Below are positions 45,015 through 57,900 of a DNA stretch of 64,000 bases, in pieces (the first letter of the stretch is position 1; every line of letters starts with the position of its first letter). The notes under the pieces were generated by a model, which searched no databases, was not told where the DNA came from, and saw nothing but the letters and a program-made list of their open reading frames with translations. The DNA lies in NCBI GenBank assembly GCA_030549205.1, contig JAUKTV010000014.1, positions 372,001 through 436,000 on the forward strand, written 5' to 3'. A program made the position numbers and the translations under genes. This DNA comes from Apiosordaria backusii. Taxonomy: Eukaryota; Ascomycota; Sordariomycetes; Sordariales; Lasiosphaeriaceae.

Positions 45015-47718
45015 TATCGATATCTTTTGAATGGATTATTCATGTTGTTGATGAACATCTTTTTGATGGCCTGTGGGGGCTCTTCGTTTGTAGCTCACTT
45101 CTTGCTTTTCCCTCTTGCTTTCTCTCACTTAAACACGATGAGATTTCTTGACTAGTGACTGACGAGACGCCCCAAGGCTGGGCGGTTCTCCTCACTGCAG
45201 GATGAGCCACTTCGTCACCGGCGGGGTGAGTCAGATTCAACTGTCGTCTTACCACGAAAGTGCTGTGCGACGGGTGCACGATTCGTAGACTTTTTTGCCT
45301 TATCTCAGCTCATTTTCTGGGTCAAACAGGCATGTGGCAGTGGCGAGATCTCGTTGGTGTATGCCCCGAACTGCCGTTTGGCTGGCAAAAGATGAAATGG
45401 AATGAATGGCTGGGTGTGGGGTGTCTGGTTGCCCCCTGAGCCCCTGTAGGGAGAGCTTTCTTCACCAGTTTGCCACCATCTCTCCCAAGACCCAAGCAGC
45501 CGGAGCAACGGGGACCAAGAGGCGTACAAATTAAAGGGTCGCCATAGGACCGCTACACTCTGCAGAGCCGACTCATGGCTGGTCTAAGCGTCGCGATGAC
45601 GTCTCTGCCAGATGTCTTGACTGAATGGCAGTGTACTGCGGTATGTAGAAAAACCAAACGTGAGGATATGCGAGCAGCCCTCGGGCTAATGAAGTGGGCA
45701 GATGCAAAGAAGACTTCCATAGGGCAAAGTATCGGTTTCTGTCGCACAAAGCCGGCGTGTGTTTAATTGGACCAAGGAGACGGGATGCAAGTTGCCCAGA
45801 TGCAAGAAAGCAACCCAGGATTCCATCCATCATCAGCGAGCCCATCACTTCTCTCTTTTTATCCGCCAAAAAGCTGGCCATTTCCGAGCCATTTTTTGCA
45901 GGGTAACCTTCCTTTCGTGTCATTCCACGGACACTGGCGGGTCACTGGTAGGATAAGGTAGCTATGTTGTACGTAGATCGATGGCTGCCCTCATCTCCAT
46001 ATTTTCAACCCCTCATTCAGATGCCCTGCCTTTCATGTTTCCCCGCTGCCCAGCGTTGAATCCCGCGTTCGTTGTGGAGCGAGGACTCCGTTCGCTATTC
46101 CAGCATAAGCTGGCACGCTGGCAGCGACCGATTCGCCGCCATCCCGACTGACCGATTGAAACCGAATTCCAGGCCGCCCGGGTGATGAGAGACTTCCAAG
46201 GCGGATGCATGCAAAGGATCATGCAGAGAGGGAACATGGGATGAAGGAGTCAAGGCCAGTCATGGCCAATGTTGAGTAGTGGTCTGGAATCTTATAGGAT
46301 GGCAGGGGTCTGGCGGGGGTGCATCCGGGGAGGCGCTTCACTTTGATGAATATTCATGTACATACAAGTACATACAATACAACAACGTCTGCGACTGATG
46401 CATCACTTCTCTTCATGAGATATGACCCAGGTTTCTGGATGCCAATAGGAACAGGCTAGTGTGCTTCCAGTGAAAGGCTGCCAGGGCCGCCGTGTTGCTC
46501 AAAGAGAGCCAGGACAATGGGAAAAGGCTCGAGGGACAATAAGACCCCCCGGTACGACATCCAGGCTTATTGGCTTCTTTAGGGCACCCCGTGACGGCTC
46601 CTATTATGTGTCTTGGATGTTTGTTCCCAATAACTGCCAGGGTAAGACCCGAAATACAAAGATGGGCACATGTTTCCCGCCAGTTGTGTTGTTTGCACCA
46701 CTCTTAGGTAATTTCCCAGTGCCTGTGCCCAAGGTTCGAGGTCTGACAACCTTTGAGTTGGCTGTTGATGTGACTGAGGTGGTGTAGGTTGGCTGCTGTT
46801 GCAAAGTTTCCGCCCTGTCACCTGTCTGTTCCTTGGTATCAGGGCCGGATATGGAAACTTGAGCCTCATCCCATACACCTTATGTGAGGAAGCCTATACC
46901 TGGAGGTCGCAAGAATATAGAGATAGCAGTGAATTCACTTAGTGGAGCAGGTCGTCAGTGCGGGCCGGAGACCTGGTCTGAGCTGGTGGGCGTGGGCATG
47001 TGGATCCCCAGGTACTCCTCCCAGCAAATCACAAGCAGGCAGGTACTTGCGGCGGCTTGATAAACTTTTTGGTGCGGCGAGAGATGGGCAAGGGCCCCCC
47101 TTCCCTCGCCTCGCCAACCATCAAAGCAGTGCTGCGCGGTGCCCAAATTTTTCCCTCTTTTTCGATTTTCCACACAACGATTTTCACAACTACCTTGTGG
47201 AAACAGAGGAGGAAACGTCTTTCAGTGACGGGCCTCTCCATTTCACCCTTCTCATAGGTATTCTCCACCCGAGAATCAGAGATTTACACCCCACTCTGCC
47301 CCTCTCAGACCTGCCAGAGGTAAATTCCCCCAAGACAGTTTGTTGTGGGCTCCAGCAGATTCGGTAAAGTCGCTCTCTTGTCGCCTCGACTTTTTTCGGT
47401 TGCGACAACCCACCTCCCACCACCACACTCTTTCACGATAGAGTTTGCATCGCCTGCACGCCCAACCACCCGAACCTCGAGTGTTGAAGCGACTGCACGC
47501 AACCTTAGCCAACGGCCACTCCTCCTGTCTTAACTTGACTTTGGAGCGACTGCTTTTTTTTTCTTCTTCGCTGGGACCATTTTCGTCTTCTGCGCAACAA
47601 ACGTCGGATTTGATATCACGACCTTAATCTGACCTAACCTCCTCCCCCGCAATCAAGCGACAAACACAAACTGCGCACCCCTCGAGAACAACAGAGCTTT
47701 CGAGCAACCGATTTCTTA
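45015..47718. promoter_or_regulatory. Long region upstream of eIF4G
   Basis: No gene is supported over these 2.7 kb. The last 500 or so bases (about 47150-47718) are strongly C/T- and C/A-rich (for example ccacctcccaccaccacac at about 47410), typical of the leader of a highly expressed translation gene. A leader intron is possible but I cannot place one. Confidence 0.45.
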
Positions 47719-50700
47719 ATGACTTCTACTGCGAGTCAACCGTCACAGAACCCGGCCGCCACCACAACCGCTCCCGCAGCAGCCCCGTCGTATGCTTCCG
47801 CAGCCGGTGCGAGCAAGAAGCCTGCCTCGACTCCGCTGATTGCGACGGGTTCTCACCCGCCCGTGGTGGCCGGATCCTCTGCCCCTGCCAATGGAAAGTC
47901 CGCAAACATTCCGCCGGTGAACGGCCGGCAGAACATTACCCCCGCCGTGCCTGTCGCTCGCGGTACCTCGATTGCCAACGGCAGTATGGCTGATCATACC
48001 CGCAAGCCTTCGGTAACCATCAGCGCCAACGCCCCCGCCGGTCATCTTGCGAACGGTGGTCCTGTCGGCGGCCCGATCCCCAAGTTCGGCTTCGAGTCTC
48101 CAGCTATCGCCCACAGCACTCCCCAGCCTGCCGGAGCGACTCCTATCCCCATTCCTGGTGGCGCCAACCCAAGAGTGGCGTCTCCAGCGCACTCGCCTTC
48201 GCCCATTCCCCAGAGCCACCAGAGTGGTGGTGGGCTTGGCCAGCGTGCTGCCCCAATTCAGGGTCCTGTTTTCGGCAGCTTCCCTGGTGAGGCTGATGTG
48301 AGTACATATCCGAAGATTTCTAATTCCCTCAACCTTCCGCTAACTTGTCACCTCCAGCGTCACATGAAGCAGCACGGTGCTGCTATGGCTCAGAGCCCGC
48401 ATGTTCGACGGGACTCCCAGGCTTCCGCTCATGGTGAGCACGGTGGTCCTGGTCACGGCCGAGGCAACTTCCAAGGTGGCCGTGGTGGACGTGGCAGCTT
48501 TAGCCACAACCACAATTATAACAACAACCCCAACATGGGTTTTCCCCCAAACAACCGCAACTTCTCCGGCCCCAATACTGGACACGCCGGACGTGGAATG
48601 CCTGCATATCGGGGCGGCTATCCTGCCTCTCCCCAGCCTCATCGTGCTAGCCCTGCCGGCACTCCTACCATGGCTCACGGAACCCCAGTCTTGCAGCAAA
48701 ATACCATGCAGGCCGTTCCGCCCAACTATTACCCACCCGCCATGAACATGTACCAACAACCTGTAAAGTCCCCTCTCATTACCACAGACCCCTCTTCTTC
48801 TTCTTCTTTCAAGCCGCACAAAAACAAGAAGCAGGCACGCCGAGAGTCAGACAAGGCTTCTCAGCATATGCGTGGGCCCAATGGCGCTTCTCAGAAACAG
48901 AAAGGCCCCGAGTTCACCCAGCGGCCTCGACGTCAGAGCAAGCTTTGGGATCAAGCAGTCGAATACCATCAGGACTTCAACGGCGGCCCTCCACCGCCCG
49001 AGTATTCGGATGGCCCTCCTGCTCCCTACAGCTTTGATCCTAGGCGCGGGGTGCCCATGCTGGGTCCTCCGTTCATGGGGACCATAGACCTGTCACCCGA
49101 AAGCGGTGGTTTTGAAAAGCTGCTAACCGCAAACAAAATGCAGATGAACGCTCCGTACATGGACTTGAGCAACACCTACCGGGCTCCTTACGGTCAAAAC
49201 CCATACATGGCCCAGGGCAACCCATACATGGGCCCAGGCCCTGCCTTTAACCCACAGCAGACGTTTGTGCCACAAGCACCATACCAACCCCCTTCCGGTG
49301 CCCCTCCCATGTCTCGTAATGCTTCACAGATTTCAGATCGCCCAGCCTCGAGCACAGGCCCGGCCCCAGCTCCTCCCGCTACCCAAGGTACTCCCCAGCC
49401 ACGAGCTGCCGCTGCGGCCCCAGCTATTGTCAGCTCGACATTTGCTCGCCCCAAGAAGTCCACCGGCATCGTCATCAAAGATCCGAATGGTAACGTTCTT
49501 GACATCACCTCCATGAAGGGCCCCGCGTCTCCTGCGCCGCCAATCACGCAGCAGTCCAAGACCCCTCCCGCCATTGCGTCGACGCCTACTCCGCCCCCCA
49601 AGTCGAATACGCCATCACATGCTCGAAATGAAAGCACGACTAGCAGGACGGCCGAGCATATCAGAAACGAGTTCAAGAACAAGGTAATGGGATCGACCAT
49701 CACTCCCGCCGACTCCAAGGCAAAGGACGAGGAAGCTGCTGCCAAGGCTGCTGCTGAGGCCGAGGCTGCTGCAGAGAAGGCCGCCGCGGAGAAGGCTGCC
49801 GCTGAAAAGGCTGCCGCCGAAAAGGCTGCTGCCGAAAAGGCCGCTGCTGACAAGGCTGCTGCCGAAAAGGCCGCTGCTGAAAAGGCTGCCGAGGAGGAGC
49901 GTCTCGCTGCCGAGAAGAAGGCTGCTGAAGAGGCGGAGGAGGCCAAGAAGAAGGCCGAAGCCGAAGCGAAGGCTAAGGCGGAAGCTGAGGCCGAGGCTGC
50001 CAAGAAACCAGCCGCTGAGGAGGAGAATGGGGAGACGGAGGAAGAGAGGATGGAGCGCATGATTCAGGAAATGGAAGAAGAAGATGCCCGCCGTGAGGCG
50101 GCTCAGGCCGAAATTACTGCCAAGAAAGAAGCTGAAAAGGCGGCGGCCAAGGCCCGCGAGGAGGAGGCGAAGAAGGCCGCTAACAGCGATGAGGCTCTCA
50201 GACAACAAGAGCGCGAGATGGAGCGCCTAGAGGAAGAAAAGGAGAGGAGGCGGGCACAGGGCGGCCAGTCCGTCAGTGTGGCTGATCTGCTGACGAAGAA
50301 GATCGACGAGCTTACGATCACGGAGAAGCCAGCTGTTGCTCCCCCAGCTATCAAGACCGGTGCTGATAAACCCAAGGGCAAGCCTGCCGCTCTTAACCTG
50401 GCGCCTCTCAAGACTGCCCAAGTTGAAGCCCCTCAACCAAGTGCTGCGCTGCAGTCCCTGCGCTCCGCTCGTTTCTTGCCAGGCGTCAAGTTGGACATCT
50501 ACCCCGAAGGTATTCTCTCGCCCAACCCGTCTCTCAACGCCGCGGTGCAAAAGAAGGGCAAGGTCTTCAAGTATGATGCTGCATTCTTGCTCCAGTTCAA
50601 GCAGGTTTTCACTGAGCAGCCCTCAATGGAATTCCATCAACAGGTCAAGACTCTGCTTGGAGAGTCCGGGGATGGTTCCCGTTCGGCTTCAGCCCGCACC

Positions 50701-52555
50701 CCGGGTGGTGGCTCTGGCCGTCAAGGTTCTCGTGCCGGTGCCTCGTCCGCTTTCCCTTCGGGCGGAGCCATGGGCCAGTTTGGTGCCAAACCACTTCCTC
50801 CTGGTACGACCTCAGAGCAACGTTTTGCCATGTCCCAAGGTGGTTTGGGAAGACCCCCCATGGGCGCCATGGGTGGTTTTGGTCGCGGTAGTTTCCCTCC
50901 CAACATGAGTCGAAACCCTTCAGCTGCTGGTGGTTTGCCCTCACCCCGCACTGGTAGCAGACGTGGAGGCAGCAAGAGAGAAGGTAACTTCGGCAACGCG
51001 AAGGCCGAGGCCCAAGCCGCCAAGACCATGCCCCTGACTGCTGGCATGGACCTCAAGCCCATCCAGGTCTCGGCAACGGGCTGGAAGCCAACCAGCATCA
51101 ACAAGCCTCAAGATCCAACTGCCGTCGCCTCTCAGGCTGGCCACCTGGATCCCGAGATGGTGCAACGCAAGGTCAAGGCTGCTCTGAACAAGATGACCCC
51201 CGAGAAATTCGACAAGATTGCCGATCAGATCCTCACCATCGCCGCGCAATCCAAGGACGAGCAGGACGGTCGGACACTTCGCCAGGTCATTCAGCTCACT
51301 TTCGAGAAGGCGACGGACGAAGCCCACTGGGCTTCCATGTATGCCAAGTTCTGCAAGCGTATGCTTGAGTCAATGAGCCCTGAGATCCGCGATGAGACCG
51401 TCACAGACAAGCAGGGCAACGTTATTAGCGGTGGTCCTCTTTTCCGCAAATATCTGCTCAACCGCTGCCAGACCGAATTCGAGCGAGGATGGAAGTCTAA
51501 CCTGCCCCCTCCTCCCGACGAGGGTGATGAGAAGAAGACTGCAGAAGCGGCCATGCTCTCCGACGAATACTACATCGCTGCGGCTGCCAAGCGTCGCGGT
51601 TTGGGTCTCGTCCAGTTCATTGGTGAGCTTTTCAAGCTTGGTATGTTGACAGAGCGTATCATGCACGAGTGTGTTCGCAAGTTGCTCGAATACCAGGATC
51701 TTCCTGATGAAGCCGAGATTGAGTCTCTCACCAAGCTGCTCAGAACTATTGGTGGTACTCTCGACAGCACCGAAAAGGGCCGTCCCATGATGGACGCCTA
51801 CTTCCAGCGCATCGATACCATGATGAATCTGGCGGCTCTTCCCAGTCGTCTTAAGTTTATGCTCATGGACATTGTCGACTTGCGTCGGAGTGGCTGGCAC
51901 TCCAAGGAGCAGAACAAGGGTCCCAAGACTCTTGAAGAAGTTCGCGCCGAGGTAAGCATGCGTCTTCCCTTTCATTCCCACCTGCTCGAGACTATGTGGC
52001 TAACAAACTCACAGGCTGAAGCTGCTGCTGCGCAAAAGGCGGCCGAGAATGCTCGCACCAACCAACGCGGTGCCCCTGGTGGTCGCCCCATGGGTGGCCG
52101 TCAAGATTCGAGAAACTTCTCGTACACCAACGCCGCTCCCAACACCGTCGCGAGTGACGATCTTCGTCGTCTTAAGGGCTCGTCCAACCGCAGCTCTAGC
52201 CAGAACATGGCCTCATTCGGCCCTACCTCGATGTTCAACTCTAGAAGTAACAGTGGTCGACGCATGGGAGGGCCTGGTGGTGCCTTCGGGCGTGCCGGAG
52301 AGGATTCCGGTGCCTCCTCACGCACTGGGACGCCCCCAGTTTCGCAACGCGACTCGGTTGGCCACGCAAATGCATTTGCGTAAGTTGTTCCGTCACTACT
52401 TGCTATCTCTGTACAAGCCATCACTAACCACACATGTTAACAGACTTCTCTCTGTCGATGACCATCCTGGCTCCCCTCCATCAGCCAACGCTTCGCCGGC
52501 GCTTCCCAAGGCCACACTCAACTCTACTGTGGCTTCGGACGACAAGAAGGAGTAA
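47719..52555 (+). CDS. tif4631: Translation initiation factor eIF4G
   Basis: eIF4G is the scaffold of the cap-binding complex, linking eIF4E, eIF4A and poly(A)-binding protein on mRNA. The coding region starts MTSTASQPSQNP and has introns at 48298-48357, 51952-52014 and 52380-52443, giving 1549 aa. The third intron moves the stop from 52383 to 52555, where the tail ends TVASDDKKE. In order: a Ser/Ala/Pro-rich N-terminus with an RGG-like stretch (GRGNFQGGRGGRGSF); a long disordered linker; an Ala/Lys/Glu coiled region at residues about 652-775 (EKAAAEKAAAEKAA); the eIF4E-binding motif YDAAFLLQF at about 930 (YxxxxLphi); and the MIF4G HEAT domain at about 1120-1375 (VKAALNKMTPEKFDKIADQI, FCKRMLESM, LLNRCQTEFERGW, GELFKLGMLTERIM). 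A Ser/Arg/Gly-rich tail follows. The first two introns are multiples of three without stops. Confidence 0.96.
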
Positions 52556-53396
52556 AGAGTCTTTTCATTGCATCACAAGTCTTTTGCATTTATGAACAGT
52601 ATGCATAGACTCGGCGGGTTTGTTCATTTGCATTTGCGGCGGGGTTCTTCCAAAACGGTTCTATTTTCACACCAAAAGTTCGACTCCCTTTATGATACCT
52701 CAGATAGAGTTTTCTCGTCATCGGAGAAGGCACAATCCGTCACGAGTGGAAGTAAATGAGATTTTCTTCTTTTTACCAAACGGAGTTACGGGATGGGAGG
52801 AGGGCAAGCACCTGGTCTTTTTGTTAACAACTTATTTGCTTTTCGGGAGTTTTCTTTTCTTCACATCAACCTTTTTCATGTTGAGTATCGGTACAACGTG
52901 TTATCAAAAGTGTTTGTATCCACCATCAGCAGCATCATACTACTTCTTTTCTTTTCGTCACCATCGTTCACAGGTCATTGTTTCGATCTTGACTTTGCAC
53001 TACTCTTCACGCTCACAACACACCTTCTGCTGGCAGGCTTTTGGGGAAAGGTTGGCTTCATGTTGATGGAAGAGAGAAGGGATCGGGAAGGAGTCAATTA
53101 ACGATGAAGACGAATGGATGGGGGTTAATTATGGCCGGGAAAAGATGGAAAAATGGATGGATGGATGGTTGGTTGGTTGGCCGGCAAAGGGAGGATAGAG
53201 AATGAGAAGGGAATGAATGGGTTCCTTGCTCTCTCGTCTTGTTCGACGTCTGGTAGTTGCTGTTTACTGAGGATTAAATTCTTCACTTTTTTTTATTTTT
53301 CTACTTTTGACGTGGTCTTTATATGTCTGCTGTTGCTGCTGCTGCTGCTGCTTTTGCTTGGTGCTGCTGTTCTCTTGCTTTCTGGGTTGTTGTTCG

Positions 53397-53399
<3 letters not shown>

Positions 53400-53429
<30 letters not shown>
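53400..53429. repeat. Poly-T run of 30
   Basis: There is an uninterrupted T homopolymer 30 bases long in the 3' flank of eIF4G. Its length may be inexact because such runs are hard to sequence. Confidence 0.9.
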
Positions 53430-53430
<1 letters not shown>

Positions 53431-53528
53431 ACAAACAGATCTTATGTTCTCGGGGTATTTTGCTGACGGTATAAGTTGTTGCTATTTTTCTTGCCCTTTT
53501 TGCTGTCAATTTTAGCTACTTGACATGC

Positions 53529-53555
53529 TTTTGTTTGTTTGTTTGTTTGTTTGTT
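53529..53555. repeat. TTTG tetranucleotide array
   Basis: Six or so tandem TTTG units followed by ttgttg lie in the same 3' flanking region. Confidence 0.9.
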
Positions 53556-53622
53556 GTGTAGGGAGTGGTGTAGGGGGTTGTTCAAAAATCTAAATATTGT
53601 TTATAAACTGTCTCTGGGTCTC

Positions 53623-53623
<1 letters not shown>

Positions 53624-53654
<31 letters not shown>
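53624..53654. repeat. TG dinucleotide run
   Basis: About 15 perfect TG units, without the 18-nt superstructure seen at 33461-33684. Confidence 0.9.
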
Positions 53655-53659
<5 letters not shown>

Positions 53660-54906
53660 TTTGGTGTGATTGTGGATGTGTATTTGATGATTATGGGTGT
53701 GCGTTCCTGCGTCTTTCCTTTCGGTGTGTGGCTTGTTTTTGTGTTCTTTTTCCCTTGATTACCGCTTTCGAGTAAACTATCGCCATTGAAATGTGTATAG
53801 AAGTGGATAGTACCACTGGAGGGACTTATAAAAAGTTGATAATTAGCGTGTCTTTTTTGGCTTCTTCATGCGTTGGTTTGTTTGTTTGTTGGGGTGTTGA
53901 TACTGGGACTTGATGCAGGACAAAATATATAGATTTACGACAGTTGGTTGGCTTTGAGGTACACAAGGAAAGAAGGGGGTCGGGAGGGGGGGCAGCAACT
54001 AAGAATGTTTAAACCAGGGATTGAGTATCCGATAGGAGAGTAATGTTAATCAGGAAATGGGGGGAAGTAGGGATGATGATGAGATTGGTATATAGGTACT
54101 AGGGAAACAACAGTAGAAGAGCAGCAAATAGATATGGAGAGGTTATTGTGATTTTTTATATTCTTCTCATGACCAAGAACTGTTTGTCTGTTCATCTCTT
54201 TGCGGTTGCTTTTTTCATTGACAGAACCTGGATCTGTACAAGTTCAGGGTTGTGGTCTTCATTGCGGACCACCAGTGTTCGTTTGTCTATACGCGGCTTG
54301 AATGGATAGCATCGCTGATGAGAGCGGTTTGACCTATGTCAGTTGTGATTCGAGAGGCGAATACATCAGGTGTAAGGCCTTATCAGGTAGGTTAAAATAT
54401 ACATCGAAGGACACCAACATTCCCTGTCTCAACGCCAAACATGCCTTCTACGAATGCAATTAGGTCTTATTTATGTGTACAGCAAAGCCGGCCTTGCCAT
54501 ATCCCCAGGACGCCTATCAAGTCTTTAAAAGAGGTCTATTATACAATCAAATAGATCTTAAACCCATCTAAATACAAGTAAAACAGAATCTAGTTAGGTC
54601 TCAAAAAAGTTCAAGTAAGCCTACTGGCCAAATTCGCAGGCACCAAGGCAGAGGAGTAACAAGAGGCATGAAAGCTCAACTCAAAGCAAGTTCCGCATTA
54701 CATCCAGCTCTGCTTGCAACCACAACCGCGATAGCCCAAGATATAAGTACACGAGCCTCTAAAGCAAAACAAAACAACGCCATCCGCCTATGCCAGACCA
54801 CACTGCCAAAGCCAAAAAAATAAACAGAACATAATAATCATCCATGACATATATACCCCCTCCCAACCTCCATCCTTCCTTTCAAACAACCAACCAACCC
54901 ACCCCC

Positions 54907-57900
54907 CTAATTAGCGACAAACCCCAACTTCCCAAACAGCGTATCCATCGCCACCCACTGCCTCCCACACTTATCCAAATACCTATCCACCACCCCCTTC
55001 ACCGTCCCAAACCTGACCCTGTTATGCTCCGCCATAACCATGACCTTCTCCCTCGTCTCCCCGCTAATCACCTCCCCCCCTGCTCCTCCCTCCCCACCAC
55101 CAGTGGCACTAGCCGTAGCCTTGGCCTTCGCCTTGTCCACGTCCCACAAGCTGGCAAAGTACACCAGCTGGTTGTACATATCCCTCTCCCCAAACTCGTA
55201 CCTCATCCTACCCAGGCAGTCCCTCCCCAAGCCCTTCGGTCCCAGACAGCGGTTGCCATACACAGACATTTGCCTGGTTCTATTCCCGCAGCTGGCGTCA
55301 TCGCAGACGAGCCAGCCCTCGTAGTACCGTGAGGTCTGCTGGCGCACTTGTGCTTCCACCTGGGCAACAATGGACAGGGTAGAAAGCGTAGCAGAGCAAG
55401 AAGGGCACGCCACGCCCTGAGGCGTGATGCTATCCGCTGACCCGAGCAAGCCCTCAAACGTACAAGAGGTCTTACACGCCCTGCAGCGAAGGGAGAGGCG
55501 GGCGCACTCCGCAAACCTGACTTGATCCGGGATTTGGGATTCCAAGGGGTGGATCTCCAAATCTTGGTTCCCAGACCCAGAGCCGGAGTTGGAGTTGTTA
55601 TTGGCGAAACGTCTCGGGTCTAGACCGAGGTTCTCAGCGAGCTGGGAGGTGGAGGTACCGACAATGTTGGCACAGAGACGCTCAACGGGTGGAAAGATTT
55701 GCTTGCCAATGTACCACTCTACGTCTGGGGTCAACTCGGAGTTGGATTTGAGCACGTCTTGCGGGGTGTAGGCTCTTTTGGCGAAGTGCTCGGAGGTACT
55801 CTTGGCGTCGCCGGTGATGATGTAGGATACGACGTCGCCCTTGCGCATGGTCTTGCCGCGGGCAATTTCGCGGAGGGCAACTTGGATTTGGGGCATGGTG
55901 TCGCCATTGGTGCCGTAGTCTGTGGGGGACTTGCCGAGCTGAGTGAGGATGATGTATTTGGGTACTGCGACGGCACCCTCGCGCATCTTGCCAGAGATCT
56001 CGCGGAGGTATTCGTGGATCTTCTGGACAGACTCTTCGATGTCGTTGCCGGAGAGGATTTCATCTAGCAGGCGCTTCGAGATTTCTCTGGACAGAGGGCA
56101 GTATTCGCGGCGCTTCATGTCGAGACCCTTGATTTCCATCTTCTCGACATACTTGCCGTTGGTCTCAACCAGGTTAATGGCGGCGTACTTCTTCTTGGCC
56201 TGGAGAAGAATACGCCGAAAGATGTTGTCGATGTCGATCTCCAGCTTCTTGTAGCTCCCGTTGACAGCCGCCTTGAATTCACGGCCAACTCTGATAGCAT
56301 CCGCCACATTGTCCACGTTTGCGTTGATCATAACGGAGTCAGTGTCGCCGTAAATGACCTGCAGCTGCATGCTCTCAGCTAAGTCCTTGGTGCTGCGGAG
56401 AATCTCACGGCCTTTGTAGGTGGTGAGAACAGCCAGAGGCCTGGCGTAGAACCGCGACTTGGTGTATCCCAAACAACCGTACATGGAGTTGGCCGTCAAC
56501 TTCAGGGCAAACTGCTTGATATCCCAGGTCGCGAGCTGTTCTGGCGTGGCCGTCTTATCCTTCATCAGGCTCTTGACTTGCCTACGACGGTCGACAAGAG
56601 TAGCAATGAGCCTAGGTAGGACACCGGGCTCCTGCTTGCCAGGCACGGCGGGCACGCCATCTTCCTCGGACTGTGTTCATGTTAGTAAAAATAGCCACGA
56701 GTAGGACTGTTGTTCACTCACCAAGAATGTTCGGTCAACAGTGGTAAAGCAAATGTTGTACTCCTGAATAATGGACGGGTACAAGGAGTTGAAGTCCATG
56801 ACAAGAACGAACTTGTCATACAAACCCTTCTCGGGCTCGAAAACGAGACCACCCTTGTACTTGTCCTTTTTCTTGCCGGCTTCACCACCAGCTTCATCCT
56901 CATCCTCGGGCCGGGCCCGGCCCTTGAAGGGCTCCTTGTCTGGGCAAATGTACTTATTCCGATGGAACTCGTGTAGCAAAATGTATTCGTTGCGCTCAGC
57001 ACGTGTACCTGTCAAGGTCCTTGCCCAGGAGTTGCCTGCAAGGTTGGTAAGGACCTTGGTCAAGGGGAGGATCTGAGTTCGGAGAGCCAAAGCTGCAATG
57101 AAGTATGTATCGGCTTCGGCGTGAGAGATGTAATCCATGAGGCCATCTTTCGTCACGGCCAAGCTCTTGAGGGCTGCCTCGTTATCGAGGTCCCTGCGGG
57201 GTGTATCGCTAGAAAGGTAGAGGCTGCACATTTCTGTCAAGCTCCACGACTGGCACTTCACCATGACTGACTTGCCGGCCTCGTTGGCAAGATCACACAG
57301 CAGCCGACCGGTCATGATTTGACGCTCCGCAAATACATTGCCGCCAACCTTGCCCATAGATGCTGGCCACTGAGAGCGTCTCAGTCTGCCCAAACGAGAC
57401 CACTGGTGTGTCTTCTTTTCATGCAGGCGGTTCAGCAAAATGCTGTAATCGACGCCTTCCAGTTGATGACCGAGGATGACATCCGGATCTACCACGTCCA
57501 CCTGCGCCAGGAAGAAAGAGAGCATGGCCGATTCCTCCTTCATGAGCTTGATCAGTCCCCTCTTGCGCTCCTTGGCCATTGTCTCAAAGCCCAACGGAAA
57601 AGCGGTGCCATGGGGGCGAACGACAGTGAAGGTTCGACATGGCAGCTTGTCGGCAGGTGTGGTATCGCTCAGAGAGACATCCTCATAGATTCTCGCGCTA
57701 ATGGCAAGAATCTCTTGTTTGTTGGCCTTGGCGTTGAAAGAAGTGCGTAGGGCGATGCTCATGAGTGTCAATGGAGGCGCATCCAGGTTCTCGCTGTCCT
57801 TGAGAGGCGCAACCATGTTGGGGTGGTCCACCAAGACTTCCAAGCGGCAGTGAGACGAGTTCTTTAACGCGCCAAAGTCGGCATCTTCAATCCTGAGCCA

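Larger units (their letters stand above)
52556..54906. other. Convergent intergenic stretch with simple repeats
   Basis: These 2351 bases lie between the 3' ends of eIF4G and POL1. They hold a short CTG-type triplet run (about 53326-53351), a T30 run (53400-53429), a TTTG array (53529-53555) and a TG run (53624-53654). From about 54360 to 54680 the sequence is AT-rich with many TA steps. No coding frame or RNA gene is supported. Confidence 0.6.

Noticed and set aside
48765..48790. A further short intron in eIF4G (gtaaagtcc...accacag)
   Set aside because: It would be only about 24 nt, too short to splice, and the frame is open without it.
52380..52383. eIF4G ending at the stop at 52381-52383
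   Set aside because: The stop lies inside a perfect donor (GC|gtaagt). Splicing to 52444 continues the frame to a conserved-looking acidic and basic tail.
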